NCBI GenBank assembly: GCA_032433595.1
Contig: JASWJB010000152.1
Coordinates: forward strand, 33,377 to 97,376
Source of the DNA: Conoideocrella luteorostrata
Taxonomy: Eukaryota > Ascomycota > Sordariomycetes > Hypocreales > Clavicipitaceae
Length of the DNA stretch: 64,000 bases
Direction: 5' to 3'
A program made the translations under genes and the position numbers. Below the pieces are notes generated by a model. It was not told the DNA's origin and made no database searches. It worked only from the letters and a program-made list of their open reading frames with translations. Positions 36,779-49,220 of the stretch are shown here, one piece after another (position 1 is the first letter of the stretch; each line of letters begins with the position of its first letter).

Positions 36779-38743
36779 ATCAACTAGAGTTTCACAAAAG
36801 ACGACGGAAAGAAAACGATACTAGCATGACAGCAGTGCAACTTTTGCTTTTTTTTTTCTAATAAAAGGAGGAGGACGAGCCGGACAGTTGCAGATGGCGC
36901 TGTGCGTATCGGTGTGATAAGCTAGCGCGAGCCACGGCATTACTGGAAAGCTGGAAAGGGAACATAAACGGCAGGGAATAGATAGAGAGAGCCTGAGGGT
37001 CCCTCAGCAGATACCATTGGCGCTAGATATTTGTACAATATGTTTGGGACTTTTTCTTAGACGTAATGATGATTTAAATCTACTGATGGCGATAATTTTT
37101 AACGGTTGATATGATGAGTTGAGTTGCAAACGCGACGAAGTTCATAGCTCCCTGGAAGGTAGTCCCGAAGGCGGAGCCCGCGTTCTTCAAGAGCTTGATG
37201 TGATCAACCACAAACAAACCTGATTGCTGCACGGTACTAATTATGGGGCTGTCACGCTCGAATGAGAACACAGCGTCTTCGCTTGAGCGACAGACGTTGG
37301 AATATTGTGCGTCAGAGTGACAAGCGGACGTCGGGTTGAATTATCTAAATGATACGTAGTCAGGTGCACAGCACAGTTACACAAGGGAAGTTCGGAGTAC
37401 AATCCCATTGCTATGGCACCTAACCCCATAGTAACGACTGACATGACCGCTCAACAATTGGCCTGCAAGTGTTGGGAGTTGAGAGCCCCAATTGGCTTTT
37501 TGGGGCCAGTGGCAGACGCGTGAGTACATTTGTTAACCGCTTTAGCAGGGCGGGAGCAAAGTTTCAGGGGGTCCACTTCCACTCACCTGTTTGATGTGTG
37601 GCTTCTTGGCGTCAGCCAGTTGCGGAGTAAACTAATAATATGATTGAACGGCCACTAATAATTGCCTGTACAGTTACGGAGCGCGGAATAGAGAGGCAGT
37701 TGGTTAGTTACTGCGTAGATCCTCGAGGTCACCAAGGGATGGGATGGACTCAGATTGTCAGTGATGCAATGTATCGCATGATGCGATACGGAGTACAGTG
37801 CGGAGTGCGAAGTATATACTAGTAGTGTGATGGCCAGCCTGATAGGTCCCGTCAGTGCCCGTGCTCCATCCCTCGTCCTGGCCATTATCGCAGCAGGGCA
37901 TTTCGGGGTCAACAAAATTGGGCATCCACCGAGTTCGGATCGGGACATTTGACTCTTGAGCTCAACTCTTCTGTCTTTCGCCCGTTCTTTGTCCTTGTTC
38001 TGCCCCCAATATTTCAACCGTCTTGCACTGCTGGCAATTTGCTACAGGCTATTGTATTGTCGTGCCCAGAACGACTCTCTGGCGATCAAAGGTGACAGCC
38101 ACGGTGGAGCACCGAGCAGCTACTACACACAGATAGATACGAGATAAACTCGCAGAAGCTCTTGTCTCCAGTGCGACAGAGTACGTATTTAAAAATCAAG
38201 CAATAACATAGCTCCCCCCGTGCCCTCCCCTGCCAGCCAGCGCGCAACAGAGCAGGTCATGCTCCGCACAATACTTGTATAAGCCTGGAGCCACTCACTG
38301 ACAGACTCCTCAGACAAACACGTGCAAAGCGCCGAGACGAGATTCTAGCTCCCCCCTTCTAGGACTCCGGACAATCACGGACCCTCCACCGGCCCTTATA
38401 CACTCCAACAGCCTCGGTCATCAAACACCACGTATCCCGTCGTCTCTGCAGTTAATTAATCCCGCCAAGTCAGTCCCTGAATAGCCTGCCCTCCACTTTT
38501 TACCCTCTCTAGACTCTCGTCCTCCGGTTTCGTTCGGTCGGCAGCACGCTCAATAGCCGCACAAGCAAGCACCAGCCGCAGCTTGAGCTAGAGATTCCCA
38601 TCCCATCATCACCTTACTCAGCAGAGCAGCAGCTTGCTGACGTCCCTCTCCAATCTCTCCAACCTCTCCCACAACACCCTCCTGCGAAGAAGCACCCAAT
38701 TCCCTTGGTCAGGGTCCCTTTGCATCAAGCAGCTACAAGAGCC
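36779..38743. other. Intergenic, 2.0 kb
   Basis: 3' flank of citrate synthase (T-rich stretch at 36845-36860) and promoter region of the carrier gene, which is pyrimidine-rich over 38450-38700. One TACGGAGTA at 37787-37795. No gene recognised. Confidence 0.55.
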
Positions 38744-39899
38744 ATGGTCGCGACAACCGCCCAGTCTGGCCCCATTGGGGAGCCTAAGCTGGAGAAGAAG
38801 CCCATCAAGTTCTCCAATCTGCTCCTCGGCGCTGGTCTCAACATGTTCGAGGTCACCACCCTCGGTCAACCTCTCGAGGTCGTCAAGACCACCATGGCCG
38901 CTCACCGCGGTGATGGTTTCACTTCGGCTCTGGGTCGCATCTGGGCTCGTGGCGGTCCTCTTGGCTGTAAGTTTCTACATCATTATCAAAGTGTCGCCTT
39001 CCGCGACGCTCTGCGCCCCCTTTTTACACGGTCAATTGATATTGCACCTTGTCGGAGTCACATGCTAATTGGCGCAACAACAACACAGTCTACCAAGGTC
39101 TCATCCCTTGGGCTTGGATTGAAGCCTCTACCAAGGGTGCCGTTCTCCTCTTCGTTGCCTCCGAGGCCGAATACTATGCTCGCTCTGCTGGTGCCTCCGA
39201 GTTCGGTGGTGGTATCCTCGGTGGTATCACCGGCGGTGTCGCCCAGGCCTATGCCACCATGGGTTTCTGTACATGTATGAAGACTGTCGAGATTACCAAG
39301 CACAAGATGGCCGCTGCTGGTGTCAAGCCCCAGTCCACCTTCGCAACATTCATGGACATCTACCGCAGAGAAGGCATCAAGGGCATTAACAAGGGTGTTA
39401 ACGCCGTCGCGATCCGACAGATGACCAACTGGGGCAGCCGTTTTGGTCTCAGTCGTTTGGCCGAGGGCTGGATCCGTACCGCTACCGGCAAGTCCGAGAG
39501 GGAGAAGCTGTCTGCCTGGGAAAAGATTGTTGCCTCCGGTCTCGGTGGTGGTCTCAGTGCCTGGAACCAGCCTATTGAGGTTATCCGTGTCGAGATGCAG
39601 AGCAAGAAGGATGATCCTAACCGACCCAAGAAGATGACGGTCGGCAATACCTTCAAATACATCTACTCGAACAACGGTATGCGAGGCCTCTATCGTGGCG
39701 TGACTCCACGAATTGGTCTCAGCGTCTGGCAGACCATTTGCATGGTCGCCTTTGGTGATATGTACGTCCCTTTTATCCTCAGCTCCGTGTCCCCCTCCCT
39801 TCTTGTTGCATACGAATATTTGCTAACTAATGGTCGTGAAACAGAGCAAAGACTTATCTTGAAAAGCTGACCGGTGACGAAATCTCGGCTAAGCATTAA
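38744..39899 (+). CDS. yhm2: Mitochondrial carrier, Yhm2-type citrate/2-oxoglutarate transporter
   Basis: Exons 38744-38966, 39089-39761 and 39845-39899 give 316 residues, the length of yeast Yhm2. Three carrier repeats are visible with signatures GQPLEVVKTTM, MKTVEITKHKM (the first Pro is missing, as expected for this family) and NQPIEVIRVEM. The N-terminal block GAGLNMFEVTTLGQPLEVVK is the part I recognise as Yhm2. The family exchanges mitochondrial citrate for cytosolic 2-oxoglutarate and supports cytosolic NADPH and acetyl-CoA supply. The second donor, AT|GTACGT at 39762, is joined to CAG|AGC at 39845 to restore the C-terminus AKTYLEKLTGDEISAKH. ATG 38744 is chosen because the N-terminus then begins MVATTAQSGPIG, directly before the first repeat. 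Same strand as citrate synthase. Confidence 0.92.
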
Positions 39900-40686
39900 G
39901 CGGCGGCGTTTAATTAGGGGGTCAAACCTTTACAAAGCACCAGGACTTCGAAATAGGGCTTTCCTACCGCATCTCGTTATTTCTTTGGCTGATTTTTGAT
40001 ACTTTTCATGAACGAATCAAGAGAGGGAACCAACCGACTGTGCTTTATTTGTATGCTCTGAAAATGGACGAGGAACTTGGCGCCATCATGAACCTCGGCA
40101 GTGTTTTATATCTATATACATGTTTTATAGTGTAGTAGACTTGTCGGCTTGGATGGCAAATCAATAGACGGAAAAGTTGCACAATGTCTTGCCAAAAAAA
40201 AAAAAAAAGGGGGGGGGGGATGTGAGCTGTAAATTTATGCGTGATTTGAACATTTTGATTATTTTGTCCGGAGCCTACTCTGGACAAGTGAATTATGTAC
40301 ATGACATGGCACAATGTGTCGTTTTGGTATGATGACACAACGCCTATATGCCTACACGGGAACGTTGTTCATAGAACGCCTAGATCGCCTTGTGAACAAA
40401 ACCGAAACCTCCCCCCCCCCCCAAAAAAAAACAGAACTAGTTTTGCGAAAGAGCAGCCACTCGACATGGTGTCTGATCTTGATCTTATTGACCTTGTGTT
40501 CTTTGCCGTTTAAGGCTCATGATATCTACTACATTTCAACACACCAAAATCGATATCTTACATGTTCAAGTTTAGCATATACATTATCACCACCACCAAA
40601 CCGACAACCCTACCTCAGAAAGGTGGTGTCTGAAGTCTCGTGAAACTACTAAAATAAGCCGCTACTGTTTTCATATTGGGAACCGG
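39900..40686. other. Convergent 3' intergenic, 0.8 kb, with homopolymer tracts
   Basis: Lies between the 3' ends of the Yhm2-type carrier and the large WD40 gene. Contains A15 directly followed by G11 (40194-40219) and C12 directly followed by A9 (40411-40431). No gene. Confidence 0.7.
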
Positions 40687-43600
40687 CTATTCGCCAAGGG
40701 GAGGAGGTTCAGAGTCCTCACCCAAAGTAGCACAAGTTTCCTCGTACTCGAACTCCCAGCCCTCATCGCCGTCGATTTGTAGTTGAGCCCCGTGGCGAAC
40801 TAGCTCGTCTATGAGGTGGCTGGATAGTGCTTCCACATCCAGGTCCTTGGATATGTTGGCTGCATGTATGTCAAGTGCGGCCATGGCATCAGAACAAGTA
40901 GCCATAGCGCCAGGACTCTTTAGTCTCCGAATGGATCTTGATCGAGCGCCCATACTGGCATCAAGCACACAGCGCTGATTTCTCTCAAACTTGGGAAGAA
41001 GTGGACCCTGAGGGTCAGAGTAGATATGGGCGTCGGTGCGGAATAGCCCCGTGGATGGATATGCCGGGCCTTGCACGGCACCGATGGTTGGGTTATGATG
41101 AAGAATTAGTTGATTGGAGTCGAGGTAAGTTTCTCGAGCGTACTCTGCGTCGGAAAGAGTGCTGTTCGTGCCGGGTGGTGGCGGTGGTTCGGCGTGAGGA
41201 GTGAATTGTTTCGGTCGGCGTATGCGGCGATTTGATCCCGGCGGTGTCGTGAAGTGCGATTCAATTTCATCCCGTTTGTCGACGGATAATAGAAACACGC
41301 GGCCTGTGCCGTCACCGACAACAAGCTTGGAATGATCAGGGGAAAACACACCGCAGGAAATAGGGCCAGGTGCTTCAAGTAGATTCCGGATGAAAGGGTC
41401 TCGCTGTCGTAGTACATTCCAGGCTTTGATAACTCCATCACTCGATCCTGTGTAAAGGCGATCGGTGGTGGTCCCCCATGCTGTGAACTTGATACCGGTG
41501 TCTTCTTTTTCGCGATCAGACGTAAAGTCGTCTACTGGATTGCCATGTTGTAGCGTATGTATGGGTCGGTCACCCTGAGCAGTGTCCCACACATAGACCC
41601 TACCGTCTGTGCATCCGGCCGTGATAAATGCATAACGTAAGGAATTCGGCATTATTGTCAACTCATTGATATCTAGTGCTGGGCAGTCTAGCTTTTGTAT
41701 CTCACTGTATGCGCCATCCTGGCGATCTCTGTCTACTTCGAATATATGAATGTTGGTTCGGGTCCCCTGTTCAACAATGAGGCCAGATGGAGAGGTAGCA
41801 ACAATGAACCGAGGTAGAGTAGGATGCCATAGTGCTTCAAAGACGTTTGCTGTCGTGACTGTAAGGACAGGGACCTGGACCCCCCTTTCTGCATCCCACA
41901 GCACGATCTCGCCTGTGCGTAACTTGTCCTCAGGGATTTCGCTGTCATCGTTTCTGAGACTACGAGGTGAGTAGCCTATGACCAAGAGATGGCGTGTGTC
42001 TCGAGCTTGACCCCATTGCATTGTTGCGGGAAGGTATGCCCACTTTTCAGACCCATCAGCATCGTTTCGGGTGCAGGAGACGGTATAATACTGGCTGGTT
42101 TGAACATCATTTGGATTAACAGCATAAATCCGAACGGCTGACGTGGGAACATCCGCAGCCGTTGCCACTCGTCCGGATCCATCTTTGGCAGCGGCGACAA
42201 AGTTGACGTTGCCGTCGTGGTGCCAGGTAGCAATGGCCTCCATAGAATCCCGAGCCTTGGACATGTTCCACACTTTGACCGTTCTGTCGAAGCTAGACGT
42301 AAACGCTCGTCCGGTGATTTCGTCGTAGTCGGTAGATACGACCGATGAATATAGCCAAGGGTCCTGACTTTCACGCATGGCCGCTGTCGAATTCTCACCA
42401 TTCTTTACCAATGGCCGCGGTATCTTGTGATCTGCAAATGCTTGGAGAGTGCCTCGCTTTGTGGAGCAAAGCAAGAGATTGCCAGGCTTGTTATACTGTT
42501 GATTGTGCGCATCTGAGTGAGCAGTTGTGCCGCATATAATGTTGTCATTAGGTGCCCATGACATGGCAGTGATGTCTCCCGCACAGTTGGTGAACTCGGC
42601 AACAACGGATAAACCATCTTCATGGCATATACGGAACTGATTTTGGAAGTTTTCGTACTGACGCATCCGCCCAAAACCAACATTGCCCTCTAGCTCTCGC
42701 GCCAAAAGCATTGATGAAACCCGATTTGCACGTCTATTTTGAGCGAGACTTTCAGGGTTCGACTTTTGTAGTGATAAGACTTGTGGTTTAGACCAGTTTG
42801 CTTTTCCCGCCCTAACATCAGAGCACAGATTTTGGATGTCCTTACGCGTTCGTCCATGGATTGCATGGCCGACGAAAGATGGAATATCATAAACAAAAGA
42901 AACCTGCGCCAGAGCTTCTTGGGTTTTAGCAATAGATAATGAAAGCCGCTTCTCGAGAGTATCGACGATTTCCGCAATTTCGAGTCCCGAAAAGTCAACA
43001 TGATAGGTGACAGGGAGAGCCGCTATGTCTTGTGATTGGATGAGCGTGTCTCTGCCTCGTGCAACGCTGTCACGGGACTCGACACTCAGATACGGCTTCT
43101 CTTGCAGCTGCGCCAACGTACTGCCATCTGGCGAGGCACCGCGGGCACTCTTTCCGCGATGAATGATTCTTTGAGGAAATTTTCGAAATTTTGGGATTCG
43201 CGTTGGCCCCGTGTACAGTCTCTGCACGGGTAATGACGTAATTGGAGTCGATATTTCAGATGATTTTGGTATAGGCGTTAGAATGGTAGGCAGCTGCGGT
43301 ATTTGCCTCGAAGGACTTGGCTCGACTTTAGATTCCTGTCTATAATATTGCTACCAGAAGCGAAAGGTTAGTCCAAGGTGTATAATAGAGGTGGCTCAGG
43401 AAACGAACAGGGAGTTCTGCCAGCTGTGCAACCACCAACTCAACCTGACTTTTTATTTCTTTTTGCTCTTGGCTAGTCAAGATCCCATTGCCTGCTTCAG
43501 CCTTTTTCAGAAAGGTTGTGGTTTTAAGCAATATCGTTATCGTCTGCTACAACCTGTTAACTCATATGCGTTTGCACGCGGAAACCACTAGCAGTCATTA

Positions 43601-43879
43601 ACAAACCTCGACTGCAATCTCCTGCACACAGTACTCTCTGTCGGACAACCCATCTTCTACTGCACGCTGCACATGCGGCAGTAACAGCTCCTTCACAAAA
43701 TGTTTTGCTAACGTGCTGTTAATGCGTCTCCGTTTTGCAGGCGATTCAGCAGCCGCAGCAGGTGCGGATCTGGCGTGTTTTAACGACAAGGTCGGGCGGG
43801 ACGTTGCCGTTGTGGTTGGTTCGTCCAAAGTTAAATCGATCACCACTCTAGGGGTGCTGTCCATCAACGCAACGCTCAT
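40687..43879 (-). CDS. Large WD40-repeat protein with N-terminal SUMO-interacting-like motif
   Basis: Exons 43879-43607, 43543-43409 and 43350-40687, all phase 0, give 1023 residues. The introns are 63 and 58 nt with GTTAACAG and GACTAAC branch sequences. Residues about 12-20, VVIDLTLDE, match a canonical SUMO-interacting motif (hydrophobic core followed by acidic residues). A basic patch, AKRRRI, may be a nuclear signal. A propeller of WD blades covers roughly 330-840, for example FTSSFDRTVKVWNMSKARD, FITAGCTDGRVYVWDTAQG, LYTGSSDGVIKAWNVLRQRD and KLVVGDGTGRVFLLSVDKR. The C-terminal 180 residues lack repeats and end in an acidic tail. Nuclear scaffold or ubiquitin-ligase receptor roles are plausible; a Raf1/Dos1-type (Rik1-associated) factor crossed my mind but I cannot support it by eye. 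Confidence 0.85.
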
Positions 43880-46502
43880 CGGGATTCCCTCACATAGAGT
43901 CGGTGCTTCTCTGCCGAAGCCATAGATTTATAGCATTTCTTCATAGCATTTCTTCATAGCATATAAGCCACGGCTCGTTTGCCCGACACACGAGGCCCTA
44001 ATGTTTTAAGACCTCCGTACTCGGCTGAAGGAAACGCGTTGTGGTTGTTGGCGATGAAGGTGCACGCGTATAGACGAAATTATGGAGAATAAACTGTACT
44101 CCATACTAAATAGAAGACTGGAGCACCCCAGGCCTGCCTAATTTTATACTCTAGGTTTTAGGTAAGCCAGCGTACCGGAATAAATAAAGCTCCGGAGTGA
44201 ATATAGTCTTAAGTAAGACGCTAAGCCCAAAAGAGAGGCTTTGTAATCTTCTTCAAAAAAATATTAACTATATTTATAAATTAATATTTAAAAGTATTCG
44301 TAAAATTAATTTTTTACTTTACTTATAGTTTTTTGAAAATATATATATATATGTGCATATATACTATTATTAAATAATACAATATAGCTAATTTTATAGT
44401 TTTAACGTAGCAATAATTAACGCGTCTTTTTTTAAACTCACCAAAGACGCTAGTATCTATAAATACGAGCTTAACGCCTTTATAATATCAAGTTTAGAAG
44501 GTTCAAGCAAGACCCTAGGTTCCCCCTCCTCTCTTTCGTTCCCCAGCACGATTTTCTTGCCCAGTGGTAGCAGCCACTAACTGTTACCTGCTGGGTTTGT
44601 CTAGCGGGGAGCTATGCTGCATACTGCAACATGTACGGAGTAACAACGGCGGTATTCTGCTACTGCGGCTCGAAAAGAAATCCAGAAACTGCATAGTTAG
44701 CGCAAGGCTAACTCCACATGACCCAGGAATCGCTAGCGTATCCGCATGCCTGCGCTCTCGCATTACTAGTTGTGCAAGGCAAGTGTGACTACCGAGTATA
44801 ATCTAGTAGTATAGTTACATCACGTAAAGGGTAATTTATAATATGCTACTAGGTTTTATAATTTAATGCGTTTTAATGTAACCTGTAAACTTATGCTATA
44901 TTCTGCTAGAGAATATTTAATAATAATTTAATATAGTACTTGTGCTGTACTTCATAGTACTTGTACTCCGTAGTAATAGACTAATAGACTTGCGTCGCGT
45001 GAGTCAGACCGTGCCGTTAATGGAGTTTAGTTCAGAGTAGCAGGATGAACAGTGCGGCCGCACAATGAACAAGAACAACGAGCAGTAAACAATAAACAAT
45101 AGGGTTCATACTTATGCTATGACATTTATCTCTTTAACGACCGTAAAGCATCACTTTATAATGACAGGGGTCCGTAGCCAATTAAAGGCAGCGCATTACA
45201 GAGGGTACTTCTGCTGCCTGCTAATTTACACTACAATCGAAGACCCCCGTACTCCGCAGTTTGCTGATTCACACAAAAATTAAAGGTTACTCTAGGTTAT
45301 CTATGCTGACAGGGTGCCTGTGGGTTCGAGTTAAAAAGTAATGCCTTATGGTCACCAGAGAGATAATAAAAGCATAATGTGTGGCCACACTGTTTATTCT
45401 GCGGCTCTGAACGAACAGTCGCGTACAGAACATACTTAATAACTGTCACTCATGAGACAGAATCATCGCATAAAGGAGGTCTCGACACATTAGTAGGTGG
45501 GTTCAACAACAACTAGCTTGCATCTTAGAGCCTATTATAGTAGCAGTTGTCCTGGGTTATATGCGCTGTGATAACCCAAAGAAGGGCATTGCTATCTTGA
45601 ACTAGGAGCGTCCTGCACAGATTAGACTCGGGAAGAGGAATCCTGTACCTGCTAATAGACGGCCTGTCAATAATACGGAGCATACGGCTGTTCCTCTCCT
45701 TGGCATCGCATACACCTCGTAGCACCGTACGAACTGAAAGCTGGGCTCGCCGTCGCCTTCCTTTCGATGATTTCTGGTATAAACTCGATCCATGGACAGG
45801 AATAGAACTGGTTTATATAGCCTTCGAAGACTCAAAATTTATTTCAAGGTACCCCGTCGCTGGTATTGCTGTCTCGTGAGCTTAGCGCGGCTGGCGCTGA
45901 GTGGCGCTGGAGCGGAAACACAACCTCCAAACCATCAACTATTATTTGATGTTTCTAAGATCCGGCTTTGCAGCGCGTTAACGCGTGGACAGACAATATG
46001 GTGTCGATGACGGTATGGCTCTGAGCTGCTGTTGGTGATGTCCATACCATTTTGTGGCTTGTTTGTGGCTGTTGTAGCGTGTGAGGTCAGGTATTGCCAA
46101 CGCTACCAGTGTATGAAATGCCTCTTCAGCTCTTCCATTTTTCATGCTGTTTCATCCTTTCCTGTCCCCCCTCCTCATTATATACCTCCTGCAACCGCAG
46201 CACTTCCCGTGCCATTCTCAGCGTAAGATATTTCAACTCTTCGTCGGAGGTAGCACCCATAATGTATCTAATTTGTAGACAATGGAAGAAAACGTTTGGC
46301 GTCCTGAGCACCCCCTGACCCGGCGTGTGCATGGAAGAGTACAGTGAATGACGATCAACGCGTGTACTGGTCAACGCGTCGCGGCAATCGTTGTGAGCTG
46401 ATTGCTTTCCCGTTTGTGAACCGACTGCTTCCTCTGCACACTGGGAGTTTGGTTCCCCTTCAAGCGGATAATTGTGGTATCCGACCAAGAATCTACAGCT
46501 GC
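43880..46502. other. AT-rich, repeat-like intergenic region, 2.6 kb
   Basis: Strongly AT-rich patch at about 44240-44480 and again at 44820-44990, with poly-T, TATATATA and TTAATA strings and stops in every frame. This composition resembles RIP-degraded repeats of ascomycetes. The motif AGACGCTA occurs at both edges of the first patch (about 44217 and 44445). Elements TACGGAGTA at 44633 and TACTCCGTA at 44964. No intact gene. Confidence 0.6.
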
Positions 46503-47879
46503 CATGGTGCCCGGGGCAGAACACAACCCGGCACGACCCAGCTCTGCCGGCGCAGCAATAACGAGAGCGCTGATAACTACCTTGTTGGGCTTAAGGAGGA
46601 CATTCCCAGCACCCTCTCAAGCATCCGGGCTCCAGCATCCTTCGCGTCATTCGGTGCCCTACCCCAATGGCCGCCTGCCGACCTGTTCGTCGAAGACGTA
46701 GGCGATATTACCCTCCCGCTGAGCGAGTTGCGAGCCTTCCAGCTCATCGCAAAGGCTCGCCAGGCGCCATACGGCAAGGGGAGTGCTAACATCGTCGACA
46801 CTACTGTCCGGAATACGTGGGAGTTGGACCCGAGTCAGTTCACCTTCGGAACCCATATTGGCCGGGCTTCATTCGTGACTTGTGTGGCCGAGTCGCCATG
46901 GGTCTAGGGATCAATGCGCCCATCACGGCACAGATCTACAAAATGCTCATCTATGAGAAGGGCGCGATGTTCAAGCCACACACCGAGAATGTTGGGTCAA
47001 GAATCTAATATTCCTAAATCCCGACATGTGTAGAAGCTGTCATGCTGACCGACCATACTACACAGCACAGAGAAGATCCCTGGTATGTTCGGCACCCTCG
47101 TCGCTTGCCTGCCGTCAGCGCACCAAGGCGGAGATGTGGTTCCCAAGCACTGCGGCGAGAAAAGGGTCTTTAGGACGTCCGAGTTCTCGCGGTCGTTCGC
47201 TTCCTGGTACTCAGACGTGTCGCACGAGGTGCTCCCTGTCACCTCGGGCTTCTGATGGGTTCTTACTGACAACCTCACCCTTGATTTGACGGGGTCAGGT
47301 CCGTCGGCGGGCTTACAGCGGTTTGAGACCCAAGCGCTCCATGGCACTCTCAACCGGTGGCTTGGCGAGGCTGCGGCGTCGCAGAGGAAGTGTCTGTACC
47401 ACGTGCTCGATCACGATTACACCGAAGCCAACATCTCGCTAAAGGCGTTGAAGGCGCGAGATTTGGCTCAGGTCCATGTTTTGAAGGAGATATTCAGCGA
47501 GTTGCCAGTCGATATCTTCCTCGCGCTCCTAGAATTGGAGGAGATGGGAACCTGCGAGGGCGACCCCTGGGACACGAGGTACGCCAAATATGATTATTAC
47601 GACGACGACATCGATGACGAAGCCGGCTATCACGAAATTGATTCCGTTATTGTGACTAAATATGCAGTGAAGACTCTTGTCGACTTGGACGGCCATGTGG
47701 TGGCGGAGGGTTTGCACCTCAATGAAGATGATATCCTCGAAGAAGACTGCTTCGAGGGCCTTGACGCGGAAGAGGAGTACGAAGGGTATATGGGTAACTC
47801 GGTTGTGTCTCTACTGGCTGCTCTGCGACTTGGCAGAGTGTTCGCGAATCAGATCAGCGCAGACGGCAGGCATTGTTGA
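46503..47879 (+). pseudogene. Broken 2OG-Fe(II) oxygenase-family gene
   Basis: Pieces of one protein lie in different frames: about 46556-46848 (GLKEDIPSTLSSIRAPASFA then RNTWELDPSQFTF), 46849-46995 (NPYWPGFIRDLCGRVAMGLG, MLIYEKGAMFKPHTE) and 47071-47879 (IPGMFGTLVACLPSAHQGGD, ASWYSDVSHEVLPVTSG). These are hallmarks of a fungal Fe(II)/2-oxoglutarate oxygenase-like family, with an HxE metal-ligand pair and a downstream His. Lesions: a one-base loss near 46848, a frame change near 46556, and a TGA at 47253-47255 where Arg is expected, consistent with CGA to TGA. The gap at 46996-47070 may be an intron with a poor donor. Resemblance to the family fades after YMGNS at about 47803, so the 3' part looks lost. 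The oldest neighbour upstream is AT-rich repeat-like DNA. Confidence 0.75.
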
Positions 47880-49220
47880 TAATACCGACCTGCGCAGAGT
47901 AAAAACCCTCGCTAGCTCTTCCTTTTCCCCTTTCACCTCCTTTCTCTTGCCTTCTCCTTATCACTAGATATATCGTTCCCCCTAATGGAGTTTAGTCTGC
48001 ACACTGTCCTTTGTTGGCATTGCGCATTTGTAGCGTTCTTTGTATATACTGTGCCTTATTCCTAGCTGGATACCACTGGCTTGGGCAATTATTAACACGA
48101 CGCGTCTGGTAGCTCTTTCACATATTAATATTCATGCCCTGCCTGTATTGAGCTCGGTGTACTTGGCCGCTGACTCGGATGGATTCCGGCTTGAGGACTT
48201 TCTTTCTTGCCTCCCTTCACGCGTCCCAGGACTCGGATCGGTAGTAGGAGAGGCGGTAGACACTCGCATTAAACCTTCAGAAGGCCACGTGCTCCGCAGT
48301 CTAAATGGCTCCCGCTGATACCTCTCTTGACCCATATCAAGAGTTTTGCGTGCGGCCAGTGTTTTCCTCTCCAATGCTCCATTGTGTAAGCGTGCTGGTG
48401 TCTGGGAGCCTCTCTGCGTGATTAGTTATAATTGTCCGCGGGAAAACATAAAAGAAGGACCCTCAAGTCATGCCGATACGTGTGGATTTCTCTCTCTAGC
48501 ACGCTAATAGCCATGAATGGTCTGGTGCCAGTAATGTAAAAAAAAACTCTTGGTGGTCCGTTGTCGGCGCTGGTGATATCAACGCGGCGTATCTACTGTG
48601 GATGGTTCATAGCCCATGTAACACGCTGCAACAGCTGAGGAAAAAGGCTCCAAACCAGTTCAAGCTTCAAGAAATCCCTGGTTCTATGTGCGGCTCTAGC
48701 GACAAGCGGCAAAAAGGTGCAACTTATGTTCTGAACGGCCTTGTCGCCTGGTGGTTACGGGTATGCCGCTGTATGCCCTGCGACCAACGCGTGTCCCGCG
48801 TAGAGCTTCATCCTATGCGCCGTAAAAGCTGGTCAATGCTTTCCTGCAGGACATAGCCGGCATGTGTTATACTGAACTACAAATTAACGAATCCATGGAT
48901 AAAGACAAAAAGGTTATACAGTAACCTTTTAATATCTTATTACTTGCATTGCAATACTAAGACACATAGCTTGTCACGCATGTAGCTGATAACGGATATA
49001 GTGGTACTTGAGGTCAATTTTACAGCTCCTGTCAGCATGATGCCACTCGCAGCTCGCATGTCCGTTCAAACTGTATACGTGACAATAATATATGTAAATG
49101 CGGCAATGTGCATAGTATAAAAAAATAATTAGATAGAACACTCCGCCTGCATCTCTACACGCCCTGGGACTCACTTCCAGCGAAGACTGAATACCCAAAG
49201 TTCTTTACTTTTTACACCTT
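47880..49220. other. Intergenic, 1.3 kb
   Basis: Between the broken oxygenase gene and the 3' end of the acyl-CoA synthetase gene. Short frames only, moderately AT-rich near 48880-49140. Nothing recognised. Confidence 0.55.

Noticed and set aside
45313..45335. GGTTCGAGTT resembling a tRNA B box
   Set aside because: It lacks the closing T-stem and any acceptor or anticodon stem.
46126..46524. Minus-strand open frame of 132 residues with a helical, charged C-terminus
   Set aside because: Overlaps the start of the broken oxygenase gene on the opposite strand and shows no family resemblance.
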